48,043 nt of DNA, taken from NCBI GenBank assembly GCA_017627765.1, contig JAGAGD010000074.1:1-48043 (forward strand). Direction: 5' to 3'. This document shows, in pieces, positions 33,939 to 42,820 of this stretch (positions within the stretch are counted from its first letter, which is position 1; each line of letters begins with the position of its first letter). The position numbers and the translations under genes are program-made. This stretch comes from Prevotella sp. Its GTDB lineage: Bacteria > Bacteroidota > Bacteroidia > Bacteroidales > Bacteroidaceae. The notes beneath the pieces are model-generated. The model saw only the letters and a program-made list of their open reading frames with translations, had not been told where the DNA came from and did no database searches.

Positions 33939-34772
33939 TTAAAGTTTCAATTCACAGAGTTCTTCACCCTTTCGTCTTCCAATCATATAAACGCGGTGCA
34001 TCTCGTCTGCATTATGCGAAGTATGACCTATGGGCAGTTTTTCATCTGGGCGAACAACAATAGCTGTTCCTTCTTTTTCTCTCTCTGCCACATAATCAAG
34101 TTGATTGTTATACATTATGTGACGCTCAGCCATAGCCTTTACCAGCTCAGGGTAGCGGTGAAGCCAAAGCTTTGCCAGCGGCATCAGTTTTAGTTTCTCT
34201 TTTCTATAACCCTCAGGCTGAGTTAGTATAACTATATTACGTTTATATCCCCTTCTCTCCGACTCTCTCAATGGAATAGAGTCAGTCACTCCACCATCAA
34301 GTAACTTCATTCCTTCAAGTTCCACAACATTCGAGGCCATCGGCATCGAAGCAGAAGCCCTTATCCATTCCAAAGCATCATAGTCGAAACGGTCAATACG
34401 ATGATATACTGGTAAGCCTTTTTCTATATCAGTGCAAACCACAACAAATTCGGTCTTGTTTTCCTCGAAAGTCTTTCCGTCGAATACATCATATTCAGTA
34501 GGAACAACATGATAGGCAAATTCAGCATTAAACAAATCGCCCGTAGTGATAAGAGAGTGAAGTCCTGCATAGCGCTTGTCCTTGCAGAAACGCATATTAT
34601 ATCTTATAGCCCTGCCCGCCTGCCGCGACTTGTAGTTACAGCCAAAGGCAGCCCCAGCCGAAACACCTATTATTCCGTCTACCTCAACACCATGCTCCAT
34701 CATCACGTCAATGACGCCAGCAGAAAAAAGTCCGCGCATGGCACCGCCCTCAAGTACAAGTCCCGTTTTCAT
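33939..34772 (-). CDS. Patatin-like phospholipase
   Basis: A 277-residue patatin-like hydrolase. The oxyanion loop LEGGAMRGLFSAG is at about 7-19, the nucleophile Ser38 is in GVSAG, and the Asp159 of the Ser-Asp dyad is in LLDGG. Both catalytic parts are intact. No signal peptide is evident, so it is probably cytoplasmic, similar to YjjU-type proteins with lysophospholipase-like or general esterase activity. The C-terminal half carries many basic residues (about 170-250). It lies 104 bases after the DUF4923 gene on the same strand, across a long perfect hairpin. Confidence 0.95.
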   Translation of the reverse strand: MKTGLVLEGGAMRGLFSAGVIDVMMEHGVEVDGIIGVSAGAAFGCNYKSRQAGRAIRYNMRFCKDKRYAGLHSLITTGDLFNAEFAYHVVPTEYDVFDGKTFEENKTEFVVVCTDIEKGLPVYHRIDRFDYDALEWIRASASMPMASNVVELEGMKLLDGGVTDSIPLRESERRGYKRNIVILTQPEGYRKEKLKLMPLAKLWLHRYPELVKAMAERHIMYNNQLDYVAEREKEGTAIVVRPDEKLPIGHTSHNADEMHRVYMIGRRKGEELCELKL

Positions 34773-34795
34773 ATTTTTATTTAGATTATATAAGG

Positions 34796-34866
34796 TTTTA
34801 AGATTATGAGATATTCAGGTTAAAGCCAGGTCCGCCTTGCAACCTAAACTTCTCATAATCTTAAAA
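34796..34866 (-). terminator. Long perfect hairpin between DUF4923 and patatin genes
   Basis: A perfect 16-base stem (TTTTAAGATTATGAGA at 34796-34811, complement at 34851-34866) with a 39-base loop that contains a nested AGGTT/AACCT stem. It starts about 10 bases after the DUF4923 stop. It is AT-rich, so termination is likely but not certain. Confidence 0.65.
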
Positions 34867-34876
34867 ACTTTAATTC

Positions 34877-35551
34877 TTATCTGTTCATGTCAAAGCCAAT
34901 GCGCACGCCATCATAGTTCTTGCTAATGTCGCCAATCGCCTCAACAGTAGAGTTTCCACTCATGGCAGCAGCAGCCTGCAACAGAGTGAGAAGCTTTTTC
35001 GACTCGAAAAGAATGCTTACGCCGCCCATGCCGTTGCGTTTAGCATATCCTTTGGCAGAGAAAAGCAAAGTCTTCAGAGTCAGCTGACCTGTCTTTGCGT
35101 CATATACATAGTTGCCGCTTATGCTTTTTCCGTCAATCTTTCCTGAGAAAGTCTTGTCTTCATTAAACGCAATGAAAGTATTAGACGAACTCAAGCCAAT
35201 AGAAGAATAATAGCTCTGCAACTTTCCCTTTATCTCCGTAGCAGCCACTTCGCCACCAGCCTTAGCCAGCAGGTTGTCGGAAGTGAACGCGCAGCCAGGT
35301 CCTGCATAGTGCCATCTGCCTATCAGTGCAGCCTCAGAGAGTTTGTCAGCACCTATCACACTCGAAATCACATTAGTAATTGTGTTCGGGTCAGTTGCAG
35401 CACCCAGTATGCTGCCTAAGATGTCAGCACCACCAGCCATGCCGTTTTGCGTGCCAAGCGTGCCACATCCTGTTACCGTAAATGCCAATGTCGTTGCAAC
35501 AACTGCAGTTCTTGCAACTTTTTTAACTGATGTTTGTTTTTTTCTTTTCAT
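34877..35551 (-). CDS. DUF4923-like lipoprotein
   Basis: A 224-residue probable lipoprotein with a long basic N-terminus and a lipobox before Cys29 (VTGC). After a Gly/Ala-rich segment (about 36-70), a lipocalin-like strand domain (about 75-220) contains G-R-W-H-Y-A-G-P-G-C-A-F, a K-L-Q-S-Y-Y-x-x-I-G segment, F-N-E-D-K-T-F-S-G-K and S-G-N-Y-V-Y-D. This order matches the Bacteroidales DUF4923 family as I remember it. No function is known; the fold suggests binding of a lipid or other hydrophobic molecule. It is between the RecD-like and patatin genes in the same orientation. Confidence 0.85.
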   Translation of the reverse strand: MKRKKQTSVKKVARTAVVATTLAFTVTGCGTLGTQNGMAGGADILGSILGAATDPNTITNVISSVIGADKLSEAALIGRWHYAGPGCAFTSDNLLAKAGGEVAATEIKGKLQSYYSSIGLSSSNTFIAFNEDKTFSGKIDGKSISGNYVYDAKTGQLTLKTLLFSAKGYAKRNGMGGVSILFESKKLLTLLQAAAAMSGNSTVEAIGDISKNYDGVRIGFDMNR

Positions 35552-35634
35552 AATGGTTTTTATATGTTTATAAATTCATAACTCTATAAGTCGAAAAATG
35601 AAAAACCTTAATCATTAATCCCCCAACCTCCCTG

Positions 35635-37080
35635 CTATGAATCAGATTGATTCTCTGGCCAGTTAACGAGGAAGAGTTTCTCTGTAGCACGAGTGAAGGC
35701 AGTGTATAGCCAGTGGATATAACTTGGCGTCAGCCATTCCTGAGTCATATATCCCTGATCTACATAGACGTGAGCCCACTGTCCGCCCTGCGCCTTATGA
35801 CAAGTTACGGCATAGGCATACTTCACTTGAAGTGCATTGAAATATTGATTAGTTCTCAACTGCTGCAAACGGTCTGCCTTTCGTGGAATATCGGCATAGT
35901 CTTCCATCACTCTCTCATAGAGCTGCTGGCTCTGCTCACGAGTAAGAGAGGGCGACTCCGACTGCAAGGAGTCTACGATGGCAGTCAGTTCCATTTCCAT
36001 ATTGTCATAGTCAGGAAACTGCAATGACAAGTCGGTAAAGGTAAATCCATAGAGTTGTCTTGTCCGCCTCACCTTGCAAACTTTCACTCTGTCGCCATTA
36101 GCTATAAGGAATGCTTGTTTCTTCACGTTGCCGTCCTTCTCGCCACTGTCTCCCTCGTCGATATCAACATACTTGTTTTTCACTACCATCAGATAGTCGC
36201 CATGAGAAATTTCCTCCTCACGGTCAAGCACTCTGTTTCTTATTCCATTATTATATATGTTGGCACGCTTGTTTGAACGGGTGATGACGATGGTGTCGTC
36301 TATTCCTGCGCTGCGATAGCTGTCAGAGAGCTGTTCTATCAAGTCTATGCCGCTAATGCTGACGATGTCTGGAAAACCAGCAAACTTAATTATCGGCAGA
36401 TGGGTGACGGCATCATTTGTTATCATCTGCCTTATTCGTGTGGCATTGAAGAGGATGCCAGAGTCCGCACTCTGTCTCAACACTTCGCTAAGGTCAGCCT
36501 GAAACACATTCATTCCGTATCCTTCAAGCATGCTCCTTGACAAAGCGGGTGAGTCTGCCTCGCCCACTGGGGGCAGCTGCGCCTTGTCGCCAATGAGGAA
36601 GAGGCGGCAATTCTGTCCTCCGTAGACATACTTCATCAAGTCGTCAAGCAGGCAGCCGCTTCCAAAAGCAGTCTCGTCGGTTGCTCCGTTTGATATCATC
36701 GAAGCTTCGTCTACAATGAAAAGAGTGTTGCGATGAAGATTATTATTAAGATTGAAAGCAGAAACGTCACCGAATGTGCGCTGTCGGTAAATCTGCCTGT
36801 GTATTGTCCCTGCCTTCAGTCCGCTCGTGGTAGAGAACACCTTGGCAGCTCTGCCAGTCGGAGCCAGCAAGACAACTCTTTGTCTCAGCCTTGCAAGTGT
36901 CTGCACAATGGCTGACGCAATGGAAGTCTTACCAGTACCAGCACATCCGCGCATGAGCATAAGTGCAGAGGGTTCTCTGCTAAAGAAAAATCGGGAGAAC
37001 TCAAGAATGGCCATGTCCTGTTCTGCTGTAGGCTGGAAACCAAAAGTCTGCTTTATCTGGAAAATAAGTTCTTCTTCCAC
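35635..37080 (-). CDS. RecD-like ATP-dependent DNA helicase
   Basis: An SF1B helicase of about 481 residues. With the GTG start at 37080, Walker A GCAGTGKT is at about 45-52, the Walker B-like IVDEASMI at about 119-126, the LIGDKAQLPPVGEAD segment at about 162-176 and the C-terminal VTCHKAQGGQW (UvrD-like motif V) at about 433-443. It unwinds DNA 5' to 3' and is related to RecD2 but lacks the long N-terminal domain, typical of the short Bacteroidetes form. The frame extends upstream to a TTG at 37128 with no ATG. I prefer GTG because it leaves the usual short lead before F-x-F-x-P-T-x-x-Q, but the longer form (497 residues) is possible. Confidence 0.9.
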   Translation of the reverse strand: MEEELIFQIKQTFGFQPTAEQDMAILEFSRFFFSREPSALMLMRGCAGTGKTSIASAIVQTLARLRQRVVLLAPTGRAAKVFSTTSGLKAGTIHRQIYRQRTFGDVSAFNLNNNLHRNTLFIVDEASMISNGATDETAFGSGCLLDDLMKYVYGGQNCRLFLIGDKAQLPPVGEADSPALSRSMLEGYGMNVFQADLSEVLRQSADSGILFNATRIRQMITNDAVTHLPIIKFAGFPDIVSISGIDLIEQLSDSYRSAGIDDTIVITRSNKRANIYNNGIRNRVLDREEEISHGDYLMVVKNKYVDIDEGDSGEKDGNVKKQAFLIANGDRVKVCKVRRTRQLYGFTFTDLSLQFPDYDNMEMELTAIVDSLQSESPSLTREQSQQLYERVMEDYADIPRKADRLQQLRTNQYFNALQVKYAYAVTCHKAQGGQWAHVYVDQGYMTQEWLTPSYIHWLYTAFTRATEKLFLVNWPENQSDS

Positions 37081-37187
37081 TTCTTTTTTTATTATAACTT
37101 TGGCAGAATAGCAAAGAAAATCATTCAAAAATCAATCTTGCTGAAAAATAAATATCAATTCTTATGCCTTCTTCTGACTATTTTTTG

Positions 37188-37195
37188 TATTTTTG
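37188..37195 (+). promoter_or_regulatory. Possible -7 element of the DUF3822 gene
   Basis: TATTTTTG matches TAnnTTTG, 57 bases before the ATG; no TTTG is found at the expected -33 distance. Confidence 0.4.
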
Positions 37196-37252
37196 CGGAG
37201 ATAAATTTGCGTATGCAAAAGTAGAAAAAGAAAATGAAACACGCAATTGATA

Positions 37253-38047
37253 ATGGAGAAAAATAACATTATCGCTATTCGCATCAGCCACCAGTCACTT
37301 TCGTTTGCTGCAGAAGACAGTGAAGCTGCAAACGGCTTGAGCTATGAGCCTTATATCATAAACAGCAGTATTTCTATGGCTGCCAACCTGCGTGAGGCTT
37401 TCGTGCGCTCCACACTTCTTTTACGCAACTATCGCAGAGCAGTTGTCTTCATCGACAGTCCTGTGATGATTCTGCCTACGGAGGAGTTCCGCGAGGATGA
37501 GAAAGAACTACTCTACGAGCATACGTTTACGAAAAGACATCTGCATGTAGTCACTCATGCCGTAATACCTGAGTTGTCAGTGGTTGCCATCTTCTCAATA
37601 GAAAGAGACATAAAGAATGTCATCGACGACCATTTCGCAGACGTAAGATATCTGCCGCTGCCTATGCCGGCATGGTCGTTTCTTCACAACAGAAGCTATA
37701 GCAACCTCAACAAAAAACTATATGCTTATTTCCATGATCAGCAGATGGAGGTTTTCAGTTTTTCGCAAAACCGCTTTAAGTTCTGCAACTGCTTCAAGGT
37801 TGCCAGCCATCAGGATGCGCTCTATTTCCTGACAAGTGTGTGGCAGCAACTGGGTTTCAATCAAGAGAAAGACGAACTGCACTTTGTTGGACACATAGAC
37901 AAGCAGGATGAATTTTTAAATGAGGCTAAAGAATTTCTGAATAACGTTTACCTGATAAGGCCAAAGGCAGACTTCAACCGACACCCGTTCTGCGAAACAC
38001 CTGCTCTACCTTACGACCTTATGGTCTATTTTGTTGAAAAAAAATAA
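37253..38047 (+). CDS. DUF3822 family protein
   Basis: A 264-residue protein matching the Bacteroidetes DUF3822 family. The N-terminus has I-A-I-R-I-S-H-Q-S-L-S-F, followed by strands and helices of an actin/HSP70-like (ASKHA) fold in two halves (about 1-130 and 135-264). Its function is unknown. In many Bacteroidetes it sits directly before rsmD, as here (104 bases), suggesting a conserved link to ribosome biogenesis or simple co-transcription. A TTG six bases upstream could start two residues earlier; ATG is preferred. The overlapping ten-codon ORF at 37234 is probably chance. Confidence 0.88.
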   Translation: MEKNNIIAIRISHQSLSFAAEDSEAANGLSYEPYIINSSISMAANLREAFVRSTLLLRNYRRAVVFIDSPVMILPTEEFREDEKELLYEHTFTKRHLHVVTHAVIPELSVVAIFSIERDIKNVIDDHFADVRYLPLPMPAWSFLHNRSYSNLNKKLYAYFHDQQMEVFSFSQNRFKFCNCFKVASHQDALYFLTSVWQQLGFNQEKDELHFVGHIDKQDEFLNEAKEFLNNVYLIRPKADFNRHPFCETPALPYDLMVYFVEKK

Positions 38048-38145
38048 GTTGACAAGCAACTATAGCTCATAATTCATAGTTATACTGGATTAATTATTAA
38101 TGACGAGTTAACGTTATCGTTGCCGTTCTCATAACTACATAAATA
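38045..38145 (-). repeat. Modular intergenic word repeat, reverse copy
   Basis: Word order AGTTGACAAGCAACTATAG, CTCATAATTCATAGTT, ACTGGATTAATTATTAATG, GTTAACGTTATCGTTGCCG, CATAACTAC, close to the copy at 17.9 kb although the flanking genes are unrelated. Confidence 0.75.
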
Positions 38146-38151
38146 AGAATA

Positions 38152-38694
38152 ATGCGAATAATTACAGGACAATATAAAGGAAGACATTTCGACATACCGC
38201 GCACTTTCAAGGCTCGGCCTACAACTGACTTTGCAAAAGAGAATATTTTTAATGTTCTTAACGGATACCTCGACTTTGAGGATACGTTAGCACTCGACCT
38301 ATTTGCTGGCACTGGCAGCATTTCACTTGAACTTCTTTCAAGAGGATGCAAACAGGTTGTAAGTATTGAAGCCGACCGCGAACATGTTGCTTTCATTCGC
38401 CAGTGTTCACAGAAACTGAACACCGACCGGCACGTAATTATCCGCTCTGATGTTTTCCGATACATCAAACACGTCAGCCAACCGTTTGATTTTATTTTTG
38501 CAGACCCACCTTATGCCTTGCCTAATCTGCCAGAGATACCCGACATTATTTTTCAGCACAAACTGCTGAAACCCGGAGGCATCTTCGTTTTTGAGCATGG
38601 CAAGGGCAACGACTTCAGTTCACACCCCAACTTTATTGAACATCGTAACTACGGTAGTGTGAACTTCAGCATCTTCAAGGAAAAAGGCGAATAA
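38152..38694 (+). CDS. rsmD: 16S rRNA (guanine-966-N2)-methyltransferase
   Basis: A 180-residue RsmD, a SAM-dependent methyltransferase that modifies G966 of 16S rRNA in the assembled small subunit. The N-terminal MRIITGQYKG and RPTTDFAKENIFN (22-34) segments are family signatures, the SAM loop is DLFAGTGS (49-56) and the catalytic DPPY is at 118-121. The length is normal. It is separated by only nine bases from the convergent cls stop, with no clear terminator between. Confidence 0.97.
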   Translation: MRIITGQYKGRHFDIPRTFKARPTTDFAKENIFNVLNGYLDFEDTLALDLFAGTGSISLELLSRGCKQVVSIEADREHVAFIRQCSQKLNTDRHVIIRSDVFRYIKHVSQPFDFIFADPPYALPNLPEIPDIIFQHKLLKPGGIFVFEHGKGNDFSSHPNFIEHRNYGSVNFSIFKEKGE

Positions 38695-38703
38695 TTATCT
38701 CTG

Positions 38704-40128
38704 TCATAGCAACGGAGCCAACAGACGGACTATAGACTCCCATAGCCTGTAGAAGAACGGTCGGTTGCTGATAATCCTAACGTCGTTTATCAATATACTA
38801 TGTCGCTGGTCTTCCATGAAAACCTGCTTCAGACGCAATGCCATCTGCTCATCATAGAAGAAAGCATTCGCCTCGAAGTTGTTTTCAAAACTGCGGAAGT
38901 CCACATTAGTTGAGCCGCAAGTGCAGAGCGTGTCATCGCATATAAGCAGTTTAGAATGGTTGAAACCAGCCTTGTAGAAATAAACCTTCACTCCTGCATC
39001 GAGCACCTGCATCACATAGGAACGGCTTGCCCACTCAACAAAGCGTGCATCAGTGTGGCGAGGTATCATCAATCGTACATCCACTCCTGCCAATGCTGCT
39101 GTGCGTAGGGCAAACAGCACAGGCTCCGTAGGCAAGAAGTAAGGAGTCTCAATGTAGACATATCGCTTTGCTTCAAGAATAATCCTTACATAGCCTTGCA
39201 TTATGTCTGGCCATGTGCTGATAGGGCTGCTTGTTACTATTTGTGCAAGACAGTGATTGTCAAGGCTTTGTGGTATAGACGGATAATACACATGGTCGTC
39301 TATTAGTCGCTGCGACACAAAGAACCAGTCAGACAGGAATGCACTCTGCAATCCATAGACTGCCCCACCCTTTATACGCAGATGTGTGTCGCGCCAAGCC
39401 TGCTTACCAGTACCAGTAATGTAACGCTGCGCAATATTCATTCCTCCTATGAACCCTTCACAACCGTCAATGACACATAGCTTACGGTGGTTACGATAGT
39501 TCACCTTACTTGTAAGCATAGGGAAACGAACAGGCATGAATGCCCTTATGTCAACTCCTGACTTTCTCATTCGGTCATAGAATCGCGACGGAACTCTCCA
39601 GCAGCCTACATCGTCATAAATAACTCTTACCTCAACTCCTTCTTTTGCTTTTTCTATCAGTATGTCTGCCACTTGCCTGCCAAGTTCGTCGTCGTCGAAA
39701 ATGTACGTAAGCAGATGAATGTGATGCTTTGCCTTTCGGAAAGAATCCATCAGTGCGGGAAAGAACTCACTCCCGCAAGTGAATATGTCAACATCGTTAT
39801 TCTTGAAAGGAAGAGCCCAGCCCTGCCGTGAAAAAAGATGGATCAGCTGCTCATGCGATTCTGGAACAAGTATTTCATTTTGGCTCACGAAATTAAGCAT
39901 GCTTCGCTTTTTCAGTTCTTCCAGACTCTGTCTGCCTATGATACGCTCCTTTCGCGTATTCTGACCGAAAAAGAAATATAAGATTATGCCTGCTACTGGC
40001 ACGAAAGCCAGCACCATGAGCCAAGCCAAAGCCTTTGCAGGCTGGCGGTTATCCATCAGCACCGCTACCATAGTCAGTATGATAATGATGGAATAAACAG
40101 GAATGACAAACCAGTTAAAATAGATCAT
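38704..40128 (-). CDS. cls: Cardiolipin synthase
   Basis: A 474-residue phospholipase D-type cardiolipin synthase, condensing phosphatidylglycerol molecules at the inner membrane. Two N-terminal membrane helices (about 5-25 and 33-53) are followed by a PLD-N segment ending GQNTRKE. Two intact HKD motifs are present: His214, Lys216 and Asp221, then His391, Lys393 and Asp398. Both are needed for activity, so the enzyme should be functional. It lies downstream of dnaG on the same strand with a 191-base gap. Of the Cls types it resembles ClsA-like proteins most. Confidence 0.95.
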   Translation of the reverse strand: MIYFNWFVIPVYSIIIILTMVAVLMDNRQPAKALAWLMVLAFVPVAGIILYFFFGQNTRKERIIGRQSLEELKKRSMLNFVSQNEILVPESHEQLIHLFSRQGWALPFKNNDVDIFTCGSEFFPALMDSFRKAKHHIHLLTYIFDDDELGRQVADILIEKAKEGVEVRVIYDDVGCWRVPSRFYDRMRKSGVDIRAFMPVRFPMLTSKVNYRNHRKLCVIDGCEGFIGGMNIAQRYITGTGKQAWRDTHLRIKGGAVYGLQSAFLSDWFFVSQRLIDDHVYYPSIPQSLDNHCLAQIVTSSPISTWPDIMQGYVRIILEAKRYVYIETPYFLPTEPVLFALRTAALAGVDVRLMIPRHTDARFVEWASRSYVMQVLDAGVKVYFYKAGFNHSKLLICDDTLCTCGSTNVDFRSFENNFEANAFFYDEQMALRLKQVFMEDQRHSILINDVRIISNRPFFYRLWESIVRLLAPLL

Positions 40129-40319
40129 TGTTCTTTAGTTGTTAAGTTTTTGAAGTGTCGGGTTATTAAGTTCTGTTTATTCGGTGACAAGTTCCATAAG
40201 CAAGAGTTTTGGAAGTAATGCTTAAAAGGTTTTCAGGCTATAAGTTTATAGTCTAAACCATTAACCTAATGACCTTACCCCCATTTTATCTGACAAGCTT
40301 ATCTCTTGCGAAACCTAAA
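40129..40319. repeat. Gap with a second vocabulary of recurring words
   Basis: AAGGTTTTCAGGCTATAAG, AATGACCTTA and GCGAAACCTAAAT resemble words at about 5800-5910 (ATGACCTTA, ACGAAACCTGAAT) and about 34790-34870. No gene or clear terminator is visible. Confidence 0.45.
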
Positions 40320-42365
40320 TCAATTAATAATATTACTGCCAAGATGTTTTGCAAACACATTGCGTTGCTCTTGCAGAGTATGAATCTGCTTCATAACAGC
40401 CATCATGCGCTCTGTGTCGTTGGCAACGAGCGACAACTGCTGCTGCAGCTGTTTCAACTGCATTTCAACATGATACATACGGTAGTCGAGCATGAGATGG
40501 CGGACCTGATTGCGCAGCATTTCCTCTTCAACCTCAATCTGCATACTCTTCGACAGGTTGTAGTCGTCAATGCTCAGCGTTGTGGCAAGCTGCGCTATCT
40601 CAATGTCGTGATGCTGCAGGAAGAAAGTCTCAGCTGTGAAACCATCGTCATGAACATGCTCCATTGCCTCCTCAAGCATCTTATTATATATAGGTACAGA
40701 CAAGTTTAGATTGTCCGAATTAAAATCGTAGTAAATATATTCTATCACCGTCAGGTCTATTACGCTTCCATCTTCTGTCTCTACATTGTGGAAAATAATC
40801 TGCTCGCCATATCTCACTATGGTCTGCACTATCATTCTCTCTATAGCAGAAGAGAGTCGCAACTCCTTGTTGGTTCTGTCAACATGTATCTCTGCAGCCG
40901 TCAGCCTGCTGATTGCCCCATTGCCATTTACTGAGACGCGGTCTGGTTCTCTGTTATTGCCAACAGCACCTTTGTTGCCATCTTGCGGTGACTGCGGGCG
41001 GTTGCGCTCATCACGGATAAACTTGTTCATCTGAGTGATGAGAGTCTGCTCCGCTATGCCTATGCGCTGCGAACAGTCTTTTATGTAGGTAGCCCTTATT
41101 ATCGGGTCTTTAATCACCGATATGCTCTTCACTATGCTGCTTATAGCCTCGCTTCGCTTTATCGGGTCGCTAACACCTTTCAGCATCAGACGAGTCTTAA
41201 ACTCAATGAAGTCGGTCTGGTTTTCCTCAATATACTTTCTGAACTCCTCAGCCCTGTGCTTGCGTGCAAAACTGTCTGGATCTTCATTGTCAGGCAGCAG
41301 CAAGACCTTCACATTCATGCCTTCGGCAAGCAGCATGTCGGTACCACGCATTGCTGCATGAATACCAGCTTCGTCACCGTCGTAGAGCAGCGTTATGTTC
41401 TGCGTAAACCTGCGCAACAACTTTATCTGGAACACGCTGAGTGCTGTACCAGAGTTTGCCACAACATTCTCTATGCCGCACTGGTGCATGGAAATGACGT
41501 CAGTATAGCCCTCAACCATGTAGACCCTGTCTTCTTTCACAATCTGGCGTTTTGCCTGAAATATGCCATAGAGTTCATGGTCTTTATGATAGATGTCGCT
41601 GTCGGGCGAATTGACATACTTCTGAGCAACTCCCTTTGTTCTGGTGTCAAGAAGTCTGCCTCCAAAGGCTATCACCTTTCCGCCTACTCCAATCCAAGGG
41701 AAAATCACTCTGCCTCTGAAGCGGTCAATTATCTCTTTGCTGCTCTTTCCGTCCTCAACGTTGTCGGCATCCTCGTCGGTTTCTTTTCTTCCATCCTTCT
41801 CGTAGCATAAGCCTGTCTTAACAAGAAACTCAGCCTTATAGCCTTTCTTCAGAGCAGCCTGAGCCATAGCGTCGCGGCGGTTGAGGCAGAAACCGAGTTC
41901 GAAACGCTCTATTATGTCGTCGCGGAATCCGCGCTGCCTGAAATATTGCAGTCCTATAGCCCTTCCGTCAACATCGTTAATCAAGACATCGTGAAAATAG
42001 CCGGCAGCCCATTCGTTAACAATCAGCATCGACTCGCGCTCTCCCTGTTGCTGTCGCTCCTCGTCGGTCAGTTCGCGTTCCTCTATCTCTATGTTATACT
42101 TGCGAGCCAGCCAGCGCAGTGCATCGGGATAGGTCATCTGCTCATGCTCCATTATGAAGTTGACTACATTGCCAGCCTTGCCACAGGCAAAGCACTTATA
42201 CACGCCTTTTGCCGGCGACACAGAGAATGAAGGGGTAGTGTCGTCGTGGAATGGGCACAAACCCTTATAGCTCGTTCCGCGCTTGCGGAGCGAAACAAAG
42301 TCGGACACCACGTCAACAATGTTGGCAGCATCCATTATCTTGTCTATAGTCTGTCTGTCAATCAT
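40320..42365 (-). CDS. dnaG: DNA primase
   Basis: A 681-residue primase making RNA primers for replication. The CHC2 zinc site has Cys37, His40, Cys58 and Cys61 (CPFH and CFACG). The core has ERFELGFC (about 153-160), and the TOPRIM domain has EGYTD (285-289) and DGDEAG (329-334). The C-terminal 250 residues are longer than in E. coli DnaG and contain a polar linker (about 455-490) and a Gln/Leu-rich helix near the end (about 630-665), probably the helicase-binding part. The upstream side is the border of the restriction-modification region; the gene itself looks native. Confidence 0.98.
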   Translation of the reverse strand: MIDRQTIDKIMDAANIVDVVSDFVSLRKRGTSYKGLCPFHDDTTPSFSVSPAKGVYKCFACGKAGNVVNFIMEHEQMTYPDALRWLARKYNIEIEERELTDEERQQQGERESMLIVNEWAAGYFHDVLINDVDGRAIGLQYFRQRGFRDDIIERFELGFCLNRRDAMAQAALKKGYKAEFLVKTGLCYEKDGRKETDEDADNVEDGKSSKEIIDRFRGRVIFPWIGVGGKVIAFGGRLLDTRTKGVAQKYVNSPDSDIYHKDHELYGIFQAKRQIVKEDRVYMVEGYTDVISMHQCGIENVVANSGTALSVFQIKLLRRFTQNITLLYDGDEAGIHAAMRGTDMLLAEGMNVKVLLLPDNEDPDSFARKHRAEEFRKYIEENQTDFIEFKTRLMLKGVSDPIKRSEAISSIVKSISVIKDPIIRATYIKDCSQRIGIAEQTLITQMNKFIRDERNRPQSPQDGNKGAVGNNREPDRVSVNGNGAISRLTAAEIHVDRTNKELRLSSAIERMIVQTIVRYGEQIIFHNVETEDGSVIDLTVIEYIYYDFNSDNLNLSVPIYNKMLEEAMEHVHDDGFTAETFFLQHHDIEIAQLATTLSIDDYNLSKSMQIEVEEEMLRNQVRHLMLDYRMYHVEMQLKQLQQQLSLVANDTERMMAVMKQIHTLQEQRNVFAKHLGSNIIN

Positions 42366-42380
42366 TTCACAATACGGCTA

Positions 42381-42414
42381 CAAAGTTACAAACTTTTAAC
42401 TGATAATCGGCAAA
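42381..42414 (-). promoter_or_regulatory. Promoter of dnaG
   Basis: Minus strand TAACTTTG (42388-42381) with TTTG at 42414-42411, spacing 22 bases, slightly longer than elsewhere. The start would be only about 10 bases before the ATG. Confidence 0.55.
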
Positions 42415-42499
42415 TGCCACTCAACTTTTTTATATGATTAAGCAGAAAAGAAATATATTCGTTTGGTTATTTGGCGGGAATTTCAGCTTATATCATCAG

Positions 42500-42688
42500 C
42501 TACAATTCCACCATCCACAAAAATGTAGTCGAAGTCAAATTGCCCTCAATATATAGTTTTAGTATTTGCCTCTCTGCAAAGAACAGATATGCGATAAGTA
42601 GAATTACCCAATAAATTATATACGATAAAGATGTAGAACAACCCTGGCCAGTGTTTAAAAAGACGAAAACAACCAATACACCAATCAT
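42500..42688 (-). CDS. Doubtful small hydrophobic ORF
   Basis: A 62-codon ORF with two hydrophobic stretches (about 1-12 and 22-40). The same frame stays open upstream for about 38 more codons, through the terminator hairpin. No promoter, ribosome site or family match is visible. It may be a remnant or chance. Confidence 0.2.
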   Translation of the reverse strand: MIGVLVVFVFLNTGQGCSTSLSYIIYWVILLIAYLFFAERQILKLYIEGNLTSTTFLWMVEL

Positions 42689-42714
42689 TCGCTCTATGGG
42701 ATCATTTTGGGAAC

Positions 42715-42764
42715 AATAAACCCACTGAACTTTGGCATAACTGCTGAAAGTCAGTGGGTTTATT
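42715..42764 (-). terminator. Terminator of the restriction-modification operon
   Basis: A perfect 14-base stem (AATAAACCCACTGA at 42715-42728, TCAGTGGGTTTATT at 42751-42764) lies 57 bases after the HNH gene stop on its strand. With the A/T ends it may work in both directions and insulate dnaG. Confidence 0.8.
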
Positions 42765-42820
42765 TGTATGGCTGTAAATCTTGATAAGATGATTTTACCT
42801 CGATGGGACTATAAATCTAA

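Noticed and set aside
37234-37266. Ten-codon ORF overlapping the start of the DUF3822 gene, as a leader peptide
   Set aside because: Too short, no repeated regulatory codons and no attenuator hairpin.
42500-42800. A 100-codon open frame as a membrane protein between dnaG and the HNH gene
   Set aside because: It runs through the perfect terminator hairpin, its upstream part has no ATG, and its length alone is weak evidence in AT-rich DNA. Only the 62-codon part is listed, at low confidence.
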